The notes below the pieces were generated by a model. That model was not told the DNA's origin and made no database searches. It saw only the letters and a list, made by a program, of their open reading frames with translations. The position numbers and the translations under genes are program-made. From NCBI GenBank assembly GCA_963082875.1, contig OY720101.1, forward strand, positions 13,973,671-14,037,670: DNA of 64,000 bases, read 5' to 3'. Below are positions 21,571 to 33,400 of this stretch, piece after piece (the first letter of the stretch is position 1; the number at the start of each line of letters is the position of its first letter). The stretch is from Corella eumyota (lineage: Eukaryota; Chordata; Ascidiacea; Phlebobranchia; Corellidae).

Positions 21571-24500
21571 TTAGTTTTTTTTGTCTGCAGGTAAGGGACA
21601 TACAAATAAGGCATTTTTTGCCTCAGTTGGTAAAAGGGAAACACATTGACTGTGATACCACTGTTGGCACCTTATACATTCGACCCAATCACATCTACTG
21701 TTGTCTTGGTTTTCACACATCCGACATTTGTTTTTTATGTGGCTACCAGTTAGACAATTGCCAACAACAGTAGCGTAAATCTCATCTCTGTACATGGAAG
21801 TTTGACAGTCAGGTTGTTTAAGATTCTGGTGCAAAGTAAGCCACTTACTGTACATACAGACAAAAACTCCACAACTCATGCTATCTGGCTGCAGGGTATG
21901 TGGAACAACTTTTGCTTTTAAATCTAAAAATCCAAATTTTTGTTTTGTCACATAGTTCATCATGTCCAGTGCAGATTTTACATCCATATTTGATTCTGTG
22001 CACACATCCTTCATAGGATCAAGGTATAACAAAACTCGCTGTTCAATGTCCACAGCAAGCAAAACCCAGTGGGCCCCGGTTATATTCCAGGGAACAAAAA
22101 TGTATTTTTTATCGGTCAAAGTGACATTATTCCACAGCCTTTTTATGGAAGGATTTTTGTTTAGAGTTGTCGCAACTGATGAGTCAACAAACAAAATATG
22201 GCTATACTTGTTGCACAACCACCAAAGGTAACTATTTATAATTTCGTCATACAGCCAACCTTCAGTAAAGTCCGCATCATAGGCTTGTAAAACTTGTAAT
22301 TCACTCTTGGAAAGAAGGGGATCCAAAGACTTAATATTTACTAATGAAATATTATATGGACCATTTTTTAACAAGTTTTTAAGTAAGCCCTTTTTTTTAA
22401 GTACCGCAATAGATGGAGTAACCTTCTTTATAATTGCTACTGGTGTTTTTGCTACATAGTTAGTACGGGGTTTTTTGACAGGTGGAATTTGAAAGTCGGA
22501 CCCATCATCATAAAAGGAACACCCTTTTGGAAACAAAGAAGTTACTCGGTATAGGTCCCGCATAGAATCAGCATGTTTACCATGTCTTGATACAAACTTG
22601 TTTGCCTTTGGATACTTTCTCGGAAGCTCATCATGAACTGCTACTTTTGATTTAATTACTTTAGTTGATTTTTTTTCCATTTTTTTTTTTATCTTTTCTT
22701 CTGATCCCAACACTCGCAACCCACCATCATGTTTACAATTATTTCTCATATCCTCGATAACTTCATTTAGTGTCGCTTCAGCCTTCAACAAGGCTTCTTC
22801 TGAAGTAACATCGAATGATAAATCTCTTATGGTTGTTAAAGCATTAGAGATTCTCGTTATTGTTGAGTGTTTTGTTTTCTCTTGATTTTTAAGTTGTTGT
22901 GATGGTGTTTTGGATTCACAATTGGGTTCGTGTCGTTGTGGTACTGTCCGTTCAATTTTGCATGTAGCTTGGTACACTGGATTTGTAGGATTAACAATGC
23001 AAGGATCCAAAATCATAAAAGGAGAATTTATGTACCATGTAGGAAAATTTTCCCATGACACATCTGGAAATTTTTTGAAAATGCTAAACATATGTTTGCA
23101 TGGTAAACAGTTTCTTTTAAAGTCTACACATGAGCATTTTGGTCCCTGATAAATAGAAACTTCATAGACTTCTTTTGTTTCTGCGCTGTTCACATAAAAC
23201 ATATCTTCTACTCTTGATATCGATTCACTAGAAATGTCAGTTGAAGAAAGCATTCTTTTGATGCAATGTTTTATAATGTTGTGGGGTCTATCATGTAAAA
23301 AAGAAGGAACATTACCATGGTATTGACGATAGTTATTGGAAGCCGCAAGGTTTTCATTTCTGTACCTAAAAAAGCAACAGTTACCGTTTTAGGTGTAAAA
23401 TATAAAACAAAACTTAATGATACTGCTACTATTGGGGTCACATATTAAAAATGATATACTAACCTTTGAAAACTTTCAGGCAAAAAGTCTTTATGTAACA
23501 CTGTGATAACTCCAGATAAAGATCTGTCTGTGCGAAAGCGTATATGGCATTCCTTTAACGTTCTGTTTTGACTCTCCACACCATTGTTTGTGTTAATAAT
23601 AACTTTGAGCTTATTTACTCTATAGAGCCAAGCCCAGCGCTACAAAATAATGCAATAAAGATTAATAATGATTTTAATTTTATTTTTGTGATTAAATCTA
23701 AACACTTAGATGTGGTTTGTTGAATTACCTCTTTTGTAGGTTCCCAATATTTTTCAAAATAACTTTGAAACTTAGCATTATCATTCCAAATATTACTACT
23801 TTTCAACTGAGTTATTGCCGTTGTAAACATCTCATCAGTATCTGCTGAGGCAACAGATCGCCTTAAACCCAATGCACATTGTTGCTTGCTTTTATCACCA
23901 ATGCCATTATCATGTTTTCTAACCCATCTCCCCCATGCTTGTTCTCGGTGAAAGTCACAAATCAATACTCTACAGTCTTTCGATAAATAAAAAATATTAA
24001 CAGCTTAATTGTTATTTATGCTTTTTAAATAATATAATGTTTTTTTAGGCTAATATATATAACACCTTTAAAAATGGCCTCGATTGCAAGAATTTCAGCA
24101 TCGCACTTATCTGTCATAAAATATAAGGGATTCCAATTGGGACACCATTTTCGCAAAACTTTAAGTGCCTCTTCAATATCATCAGCAGTTTCATTTTGTA
24201 TAATAAAGGACCCAACAACTTGATAGTTAACGTTGGTCTTTACACAAAGAAAAAAAAGGGGAAGGGCATATTCTGATGTTTTGTAGGTAGCATCTAAAAG
24301 ACACATCTCTTGCCCATACCTTTCAAGCAAACGTTTTTGCCAAGCAAATTAATGTACAAATAAAAGTGATTGCCTACACTTAATAAAAGGAATTTCATCC
24401 CATTCACTTTCTTGTTCTTTCACATTGTTTGCTTCTCCTGCCACATATGGTCAATACAAAACATTGTCATCAGTACCATATGACTTTTTCCATTCATCAA

Positions 24501-25642
24501 TTAAAAGTTTTACGTTGGTTGGATCGAATTTTGATTTTACAAATGCATAATAAAAGCTGTTTTTTAAATCCTTGATGCATGGATAAAATCTTCGATTTGT
24601 AGGACATGGCAAGGGTTGATCTTTAAATAAATCATGTCTAACATAAAGAGCAATTGCTTTTTTAAGTTCACGGACACTGCTAACACCTTCGTCAAGAAGT
24701 TTTCCTATTTCAGCAATTATTCGCTTATCCACTGCCTGCTGATATCCAGCTTCCTGTTACAATAATTTAATATTATTTTTTGTTTTATAGAAGTATTTAA
24801 ATATATAACAATTTTTTTTTAAATAACCTTTCCAGTTACATGACCAACATGTGAGTGGCTTGGTGGAAAATTTATTTTATAAACAATTCTAGATTTTATA
24901 GATGATGGTGAGTTGCTCAGTTCATACTTTAAACTTTTGGATACTCGGTTTTTAAGTTGTTTCAATTCTTTTTTGCACTCATAAAAATTAATCTTGAAAA
25001 TGTAATTTGTTATTAGAATGTTGCAATTGTGTTTTAGGCAGTAGTTAAAATGTTAAAATAAACCTTGTATGTTGGAAAAAGTTTTATTTTGGTAATGCTA
25101 ATGTTAGCAGGACAATTTGTTTTTTTTTATCCTTGTAAGCCCATGTATGTTCTAGGTACCACATGATCAATAAGCTAAAAATTGAAAATAATAAATTGTA
25201 AATTATTAAGTAATTTTCAGTTTGACCTATCTTTAGCAAAATCATTATTAATATAATTTAAGTGGTTTACCTCTGGTATAACTTTACTCTTAGCTTTCAA
25301 GCTATTGCTACGGTCTTTGCCATGTTGACATTCCATATTAAAACTTTCAATAAATCTGTATGGTACAAAATCCTTGTTCCATAAAATTTGCTCACTTTTA
25401 CTCTTGTGGACTTGACGCTGTACAAACTTGGTCAAGGTGGAGGTTTCAAATTTAGTAATTGTGGCCTCAACCTCCTCAATTGTTGTAACAAACTAAAATA
25501 TTTGTATTTAAGATGTAATTTTAACATGCTGTTTTTTAATAACAAAAGGATAATATAGTTTTTTAAAAATTAAAAAACAAAAATATTTTAGCTGTACCAC
25601 AGTCAGCATACTCGAAGGCGATTTTACTTCTGAAGTGTTCAT
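21571..25642 (-). pseudogene. MULE transposase fused to SWIM, Ulp1-type protease and PHD-like finger
   Basis: Exons: 25642-25598, 25492-25271, 25174-25064, 24992-24828, 24753-24066, 23967-23729, 23639-23464, 23365-21571. The N-terminal part has Cys/His-rich and charged segments typical of MULE transposases (CPANISITKIKLFP, PSHSHVGHV, RRFYPCIKDLKN). The DDE core has LLDATYKT, FMTDKCDAE with CDFHREQAWGRW, and TNNGVESQNRTLK. The SWIM finger is CSCVDF..CLPCKH (about 23150-23080). Then comes a C48 cysteine protease domain: HWVLLAVD (His), YLDPMKD (Asp) and QPDSMSCGVFVC (Gln, Cys), about 22330-21820. Last is a PHD-like cluster, CRMCENQ..CIRCQQWYHSQC (21740-21590). Three in-frame stops are seen with the frame otherwise intact: near 25115 (GGA TAA), near 24449 (TAT TGA CCA) and near 24350 (CAT TAA TTT). 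The last two look like CGA-to-TGA and CAA-to-TAA changes. The Met start at 25642 is the first in phase. Confidence 0.85.
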
Positions 25643-26030
25643 TTCTTTTTTTTCCTTCTGTTGCCCCTGCCTTTCTTGTTTCTGCAATATTCTAAAAATA
25701 AACTATATATACGGTTAGTAGAAGCCTACTTGACTTCCTTAACTACTTTAAAAAACTTTATATAAAAGTAAAGGCTACACAATTTTCAAATAAGTTCAAA
25801 AGAATCAATATATTAAATATGGTAAAACGGTTTTAGTATAGAAAAGAACTGTTTTTGGTAGAAATAGTCTTAAAGAACTATAACCGGTTAATGTTTAAAA
25901 ATTGAGCTTTAAAAAACGCAATCAGCAATCTACTACAGTAGTATTCTCTAAAAAATTAACATAAATGCCGTTAGTTAATTTTAATTACCAATAAAAAATA
26001 CTACCTAAATGTCACACAATCTATCTATTA
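25643..26030. promoter_or_regulatory. 5' region of the MULE transposase gene
   Basis: Between the first in-phase Met and the right TIR. A splice-acceptor-like site at about 25692 (minus) suggests a short 5' untranslated exon. The rest is AT-rich with no further coding sequence. Confidence 0.35.
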
Positions 26031-26202
26031 AAAATTTTATAACTGAATAACACTATAGATTTACGCGGTAAAAACTCCCATTGTTATTTAAAAGCATATA
26101 TTGTTATTTTTGTGTTACGGAACAGAAATTACTGTTACGCAACAGAGAATACCAACAGCCAATCACGTACGATATTTTGGTCAGGTTGATTAAGTCAGAC
26201 TC
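26031..26202 (-). repeat. MULE right terminal inverted repeat, 172 bp
   Basis: Reverse complement of 17290-17461 with about six differences. Its outer end reads AAGTCAGACTC on plus. Confidence 0.95.
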
Positions 26203-26211
26203 GCTTTAGGG
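26203..26211. repeat. 9-bp target-site duplication, right copy
   Basis: GCTTTAGGG, identical to 17281-17289. Confidence 0.93.
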
Positions 26212-27427
26212 TGTTTATTCATTTTTTTTCACGGTAGGAGCTAAGTAGTTTAGACATTTGGGCAGGGCTTTGTATCGTAATATTTAATATCCCTATTTAA
26301 GTGGCGCTTCCACTGTTAGATCTAAATATTGTTATAGTAAAAGCCTATTTGTTAAAATAGACTGACTGACTTTGATAGACACCGAAAATTATCGTAGTTT
26401 TTTTTTGAGCGCCTACAGACAGTAGACAGACAAACCATGTTAATAATATAGAATACGAGGAAATGTAAAATATTCAGACAATATGGCTTTGATTCGGCTT
26501 ATCATAGAACAAGTACAGTTAAATAAGAGTATGTTAAACTAAAAAAAAACACTATTAGTTCAAAACATCGTGAGGTAAAAACTAATTGCTATTGACTATC
26601 AGACTGTTTGTGATTCGGCTAATTTATTTAGCGTTTTCTAAAAAAAAAAAACTAATAATAGTCTAATAGTGTTTATTTTTATAGGGTATTTTAAAAAACC
26701 CTAATTAGCTTTACATTTAAGAATAAATTAGTAGAAAAATTAATAGGTTTGCAAAATTTTGGCCTATTTAAAATATCAAGGATTTATTTTTAATTTAATT
26801 TTACTATTTGAAAGCCATGAATTGAAAAAAACAATGTTAAAATACCTAATTACATAACAATTAAATATTCGAAATCTTAGCATTATTTATTTAACAGGCA
26901 ATCACATCTTATAAATAAAACATTATTAACATAAACACTAGCAACACTATAGGATGAAGTATAAATAATTAATTACTAAGGTCATGACAATTTTTAAGCG
27001 ATTACATTTTGCTTTAGTTGTATATATTTAATATTGCAGATTTTTCAAAGTATTTTTGTATGTACATTTTTGGGGTTAAAGTTATAGTTTATTTAAGTTA
27101 ATTAATAGTTAGTCAGATCAGTAATTTAGATAATAAAAATACAAAAATCAGTATTATTTAGAAATGTAGTATAATATATCAGCAAAGTAAATAAAAGGTT
27201 AATAGTCTATGAAAAGAATGTGAAAATTTATGTTTTACTTAAAACAAAATATAAAAAACATTGTTTATATTCTTTGCATTTAATTTTAGCAAAAAAATAT
27301 AACATTTTATATATATATTGTTTTTTTTAAATTTATTTTTATTTTAAAATTTTAACAAAAAAAAAAAATTTTCAGATGATTTTTGTTTTTAAAAAATTTT
27401 TGTTCCAATTTTTTTGTTAAATTTAAA
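26212..27427. promoter_or_regulatory. 5' flank of protein kinase D
   Basis: AT-rich, no exon recognised. Before the MULE arrived this was continuous with the TSSK upstream region, giving a divergent intergenic stretch of about 1.4 kb. A splice acceptor TTTTCAG at about 27375 just before the coding start suggests an untranslated first exon somewhere to the left. Confidence 0.4.
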
Positions 27428-30400
27428 ATGAGCGAAGTCCCGGACATGACGAATGATTCAATGATCTCAATGGTGAGTGAGATCAACCTAGACTCCTCCC
27501 AAGACATCCAATTCCACTTCCAAATTGGATTTCACCGAGAGCCAGTTATCGTACGCAAAGAGGACTTAAACTTAATTGGATTGAAGCAGTTGGCTTGTTC
27601 AGTATTGGAAAAACAGGTTTGTTTATTTATTTTTTGTATATATCTTTATCCTCGATGTGGAAAAGATGAATGCGCAACTTAAACATAGAGTAACAACTAT
27701 TACTCCGACCCAGTCTCGAGTTGCCTGTGGCAGTTTGGGATATTATAGATTATAATTGCCTGATAATTATGCTACTGATTAAGTGCTGGCTCAGTAAAAG
27801 TTTATACAGTTTATAGCGCCTTACTCAAGGACGCTGCAGCATGAAACCAATGGGTATTGAACACACAACCTCATGGTGGTGTAGCAAGTGTTCTTACCAC
27901 TACACCACGTTGCCGGTCAGTTTTTATTGTTTATATAATAGATAAATATTATTATTGTTGGGTTGTTAATTAAAAGACAGTATTCTTTTTTAATCTCTTG
28001 GTCATAAGTTCTGTTTTACAGATTTTTAAATTTAAGAATGTTTTTTTTTATTGTAAGACTCTACAAAAACCAAAAACAATAGAAATTTAAAACACACAAA
28101 TACACTTATTTAATTATAATATTATTAGATGAAAAAACACACAATAAAATTTAATTAAAATATTTCTAAAGGAAAACACCTGTAACTCTAATTCAATAAA
28201 AAAACATTATCTGAAGAATAGTATAGTGGTTAGAACACTTGGGTTTTTACATAAAGTCCTGGGTTTAATCCTAACTTAGTAAGACACTAAATTTCAATAC
28301 CTACAAATGTATGTTAAGGTCATGAAGTCAGTCTTTCCACATTAATGATTTACAAATATAAAAACAAAAAATATAAAATTGGTCTAAATAAGATTTTGTT
28401 GTTTGCGTTTTTATTTAATATTTTTTTTAGTTTCCTCAAGCCCAAATCTGTCTTCGCCTTGCGGACAAAATTCATTTATTTCAACATTTTCCTCATTCTG
28501 ACAACATTCTGCAAATTCTAAGAAATGCCGATGATTTACAGAATAACTCACTTGTAGAAGTTGTATTGTCTTGTAAGTCTAAATCATTAGTTTTAAACAG
28601 TTAAATGTTGATTGAAAAATTTAAGGTAATATTTAGAAATTATAAACTGTAAATATCTATAACAAAAAATACGTGAATTTAAAAAACATTTTTTATATTT
28701 TTTGGCCCAAAAATTAAAGTTTTGTTTTAAAAATTGTTAAGTCTGCAGTTGGAATTAAATATTAATTGTCTTAAGCACCTTGCAGTTGCTTTTTTTAAAT
28801 ACATTTTTTGGAAATTCAAGATACAAATTTAAGTAAATGAACAAATTGATAATTAGTTGGGTTTATATTTTTTTTAATTTTTAACGATCTAAAAAATTTG
28901 ATTTTAATTTAATATTTAGCTGAATTTGGTGACGACAACATTCAGATTCGTCCACATACCTTATCAGTGCATTCCTATCATGCCCCTGCTTTCTGTGACT
29001 ATTGTGGAGAGATGTTATGGGGAATTGTTAAACAAGGACTTAGATGTGAAGGTATATTGTTATAAAAAAAATTAAAAAAAAAAAAATTTTAAATTTAAAA
29101 AAAAATCTTTAAAAAAATTTAATAAATAAATTCCTACTAGGTTGTGGCCAAAATTACCATAAGAGATGTGCTTATAAAATACCAAACGATTGTTCACTAA
29201 GGAAAAGAATTTCATCAACTATCTCACTACAAACTTCTAATGGAACACTCAGCAAACAAACATCCAGTGCCTCGGTAAGAAAAAAACTTTTTCCATTTTT
29301 TGAGAATTTTAAATTTTTTTGGGTTCATTATGTTATAAGTATTTTAATAATTATGTATACTAGTTTATAGCCTGCCCTATGGTTAGGATAATTGTTGTAA
29401 TATGGTTACAACTTTCAACTAATAATTTCCAGTGATAATTTATCAGTACACCCCAAATGGCAGTTTTATTAATTTTATAGGCCTAAAAATTGAACATACA
29501 TTTATAAATAATATATATATGTTGGCCATTAAGCTCCATTTAATATAGATCTATATAATATTATTAAGGCAAAATTAAATTTTAGTTTAATTTTTTATTT
29601 TAGATATTATTGAAAAAATATTTTTTTACTTTCACAAATATAAAAATTTATAAAATGGATAACATATTTAATACAGTTTTACAATTATCATATTTTTCAG
29701 TAATAAATGTTGCTTAATTTGCAATTAAACTTTAACATTTAAAATAGCCACAGGTAAAAATTTGGAAATTTCAATTAAATCATAATTTCGAAGCCTTATT
29801 ATATATATACACAAAAATTTTCACATTTTCATTTTTTAAAATTAAATTAAAATATGGAATAGTCAGATACTTGATATATCCTGTGAATATTGATTGATTT
29901 AAATTTCCCTTTTTGCACACAATAAAAATATAACAACATATAAATATAAGTACATCCTGTATTAAATATATTGTTTGTTTATTTATATATTAAAATATAC
30001 TTTGTAGTTTTTTATGCAGTTGTTTAAAAAAAAATAATAGTTACTTATACAACTTTATATTACTATTAATACATAGTTGTATTTTTATTTGTTAAATTTT
30101 GTTTTTTAAATATATAATACTTTGTATTTTTTAATTGAGCAAGTATTATATGCTTATAAAGCTCTATGCCATTATTAATATTATAGTTTTTTTAAATGTT
30201 GATATTTTTTAAATTTTTTAGTGTGTTTTTAAAAAAAAGACATTGTATTTTTTTAATGTGTATATTTTAAAAAGATATTACCAACTTTTAAAGCTTTGAT
30301 TTTATATCAAGAATTTAATTTTTTTCGTTTTTTAAAAAAAAATTTTTAATTTTTTTTTTAGGTTGTAAGTCTTTACCCTGCCTCTCCAAAACTAGGAAGC

Positions 30401-33400
30401 AAGTACTCCTGTCGACCTATTTGGCAAGAAAGCATTCAAAAAATTAAAGTTCCTCACAGCTTTCAGGTCTTTATTATTATGTCTTTCATATATATGCAGT
30501 GTTCTACATTGCCTCAAGGCATTTGAGCTGTTATACTAATGCCTGTTTGTTACTCTATTCTATCAAGCTATGTTAAATGGCTTAGTATAACAACATTAAT
30601 GTTGTTGACCTTAAAAAAAGCACTAAACCTCAAAAAACACTATAAATATGATATTTAAAATAAAAGTTTCTAATAAGTTTTTAAATAAAAATAAAGATGC
30701 TGTCTCTAAAAAAATTTTTTTTGAGTTTTTATTTAAAATTTTTTTTTAATTTAGAATTTTTTTTACAGCTACATTCCTATACTAGACCAACGGTGTGCAT
30801 GCACTGTAAAAAACTACTTAAAGGACTATTTAAGCAAGGTGTTCAATGCAAAGGTAAGATATTAACATTTTAACAAAAAATGTTAAATTAAAAAAAATTG
30901 ATTTTTAACATTTAAATAATTTTTTCTGACAAAATTAAATTTTTTTTAGATTGTAAATATAATTGTCATAAGCGCTGTAGTAAAGAAATCCCAAATAACT
31001 GTCCTGGAGAGGATGATACTAAAAGTAAGTGAAATTAATTTAATTTATTATATTTTTTAAGGACAATTTTTTAAATTTATTAAAAGTAAATTTTTTTTTT
31101 AAGTTTTTTTTTTTAATTTTGTAAAAAAAATTTTTATATTTTTTTATTTTTTTGTCAAAATCTTCTTCCTCTTCTTTCAGGTGATGATGACCAATCAGAT
31201 GTCGCGGATGTAGATGATGATCAGGATAGCATGGTTTCTGAAGAGCCCTCTGATGATCCGGCTGATATCTCAAGTCCATCTCCAATGGATATCGACAAGT
31301 AAGTCAAAAGAATAAAAATTTAAAATAAAAATCCAACCCCAAAATGGGCACCCCAAAGAAACATCTTTATTTGGGGAAAATAAATACCCCCTAAAAAAAT
31401 TACCCCTCTCAAAATACCCTCTATAAAATTATTATATTTTAACCCATTTAGAACAACATGCTCCCCCATCTAAGGCACCCCCCCTTTTTAGAAAACATTA
31501 CCCCCTTAAACACTTATGTATATGCCCCTTAGAATACAGGACCCCAAAAACCCAAGAAATTTACACCTCCTAAAAATATTTTTGATTAAAATGCCACCTT
31601 AACAAAAAATTCTCTCTAATAAAGCATAAAAAAAATATCAAGTTTTTTCCACATTTAAAGTGCGCCAGTTTTGTTAATTGTTGCTGTGGCCAATCATATA
31701 TTTAGGTTACAAATTTTAGTTCATTATGCAGCGTACAATTAGGTTTTTGTATGTAAATTTAACGATTTTATGTAAATTAGTCTGAAGTTAAAACCAGACA
31801 TTGTAGCCTAAAGTCATTTTCATTTTTGGCTTAAATTGATTTTATATTTAAATATACTTCATATTTTTTTTAAAAGATTAAGTTTTGCAATATTCTAATT
31901 TGTTTGTGTAAAATTTTCCTGTTTTTTTTACATCAATTTTTTTAATTTTTAAACTTTTTTTAGACAAACTTTTGAAGATGTAAACAACATACCACTTATG
32001 CGAGTTGTACAATCTGTTAAACATACCAAAAAACGATCTGGCAATGTTCTTAAAGATGGCTGGCTCATTCATTTCACTAACAAAGACTCAATGGTATGTA
32101 AAAGCTATATTAATTGTTAATGATAACTTGTACAACTTAATACTGGGTTGGGGTAATATCATGAGGTCAATAATATCTTAAACTTGTATAACTTAAGACT
32201 AGGTTGGGGTAATATCATGTGGTCAATAATATCTTAAACTTGTACAACTTTAGAGTTAGTTAGGGTAATATCTTTAAATTTTAAATAAACTTCATCAGAC
32301 TAAGAGAAAAGACTAGATTTTGTAACTATGTTTGTAAGTTATCAAGATTATAATACATTGTTTTATCATAAAAAATTAAATCTTAAAATATTTTTGACTA
32401 GTTGGGCTACCACCTGAATTTTAAAAGCCTTGTGAATATATCCTGTTAATTGTATTGTTGTCTGAGGGCCTTATTTATTAAGGACCTTAATTGTTTATGC
32501 GGTTTTAAATTTCCCTTAATTAAGTAAGCGATTAATGTAGACTGCTTAGCAAGCTGGTTTATTGAAAAACTAATTTCTATTAGGGGAAGCTGCAAATTTT
32601 TTTTAATTTTTGCAAATTTTTGCATTGAAATTTTTTTTTAATTAAAAGAATTCCCAAAGCATAAAAAAATAGAGGATTTTAACGCTATACAGTTTAAATT
32701 TTATTTTTATTATTTTATTTATAATTTAATTTTGTATATATAATTGTTTTTTTAACAAAAAATGTTAATCTTAGTGTAGCAGGATCTTTGTGTACCAAAC
32801 CAAGTGTAAAATCTTTTAAAACATTTTTTTATTTGTTTATTTTTCAACTAATTAACAACGAAAACATAAAAGACAAAATTAAAATACATCAAACAATTTT
32901 TTTACAAAAAAAATATTTAAATTTTCCAATATTTTTTAATTAAAAAATTTTCCATAAATTTTATGTTTTAAATGATATCTTAAACATTAAAGGAAACTAT
33001 TAAAAATAAAACATAAACTATGTGGTGTAGTGGGTAGTTTATATAAACAAGTTTGTTATTACAAGATAATGATTATGTTATAACATAAAAATAAACATCT
33101 TGTGTATTCTACAGTGTTGCATACAGTAAATTAGATTATGTTAATTAAATTTTGCTTGTATGTGCTTTATTTTACAAGCTATATATATATAATAAGAATC
33201 AGTGGTATATATTAATATTGTTAATAAGACAATTACAGTTTATAAAGTAAATAAAAAAGTGAAAATTTGACCGGTTATTTTTAGATAAAGTTTTTTTGTT
33301 ATTTTAAAATTAAATTTTGTTTTTATTAAGAAATTACAAATTTATTTTCTAATAGATTATGTATTTCTTTTATATATATACAAAATAAAAGGAATTTTTA

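Larger units (their letters stand above)
17290..26202. mobile_element. Complete Mutator-like (MULE) DNA transposon, 8.9 kb
   Basis: An 8913-bp element with 172-bp terminal inverted repeats (about 96% identical) and a perfect 9-bp target duplication GCTTTAGGG. Inside are a minus-strand transposase gene (25642-21571), a plus-strand gene of unknown function (17520-18602), and a large 81-bp satellite between their 3' ends. No SINE has inserted in it, although the flanks are rich in them, which fits a fairly recent arrival. The transposase reading frame appears to carry three in-frame stops, so this copy is probably not autonomous. The superfamily call rests on TSD length, long TIRs and the MULE transposase/SWIM domains. 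Confidence 0.95.
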
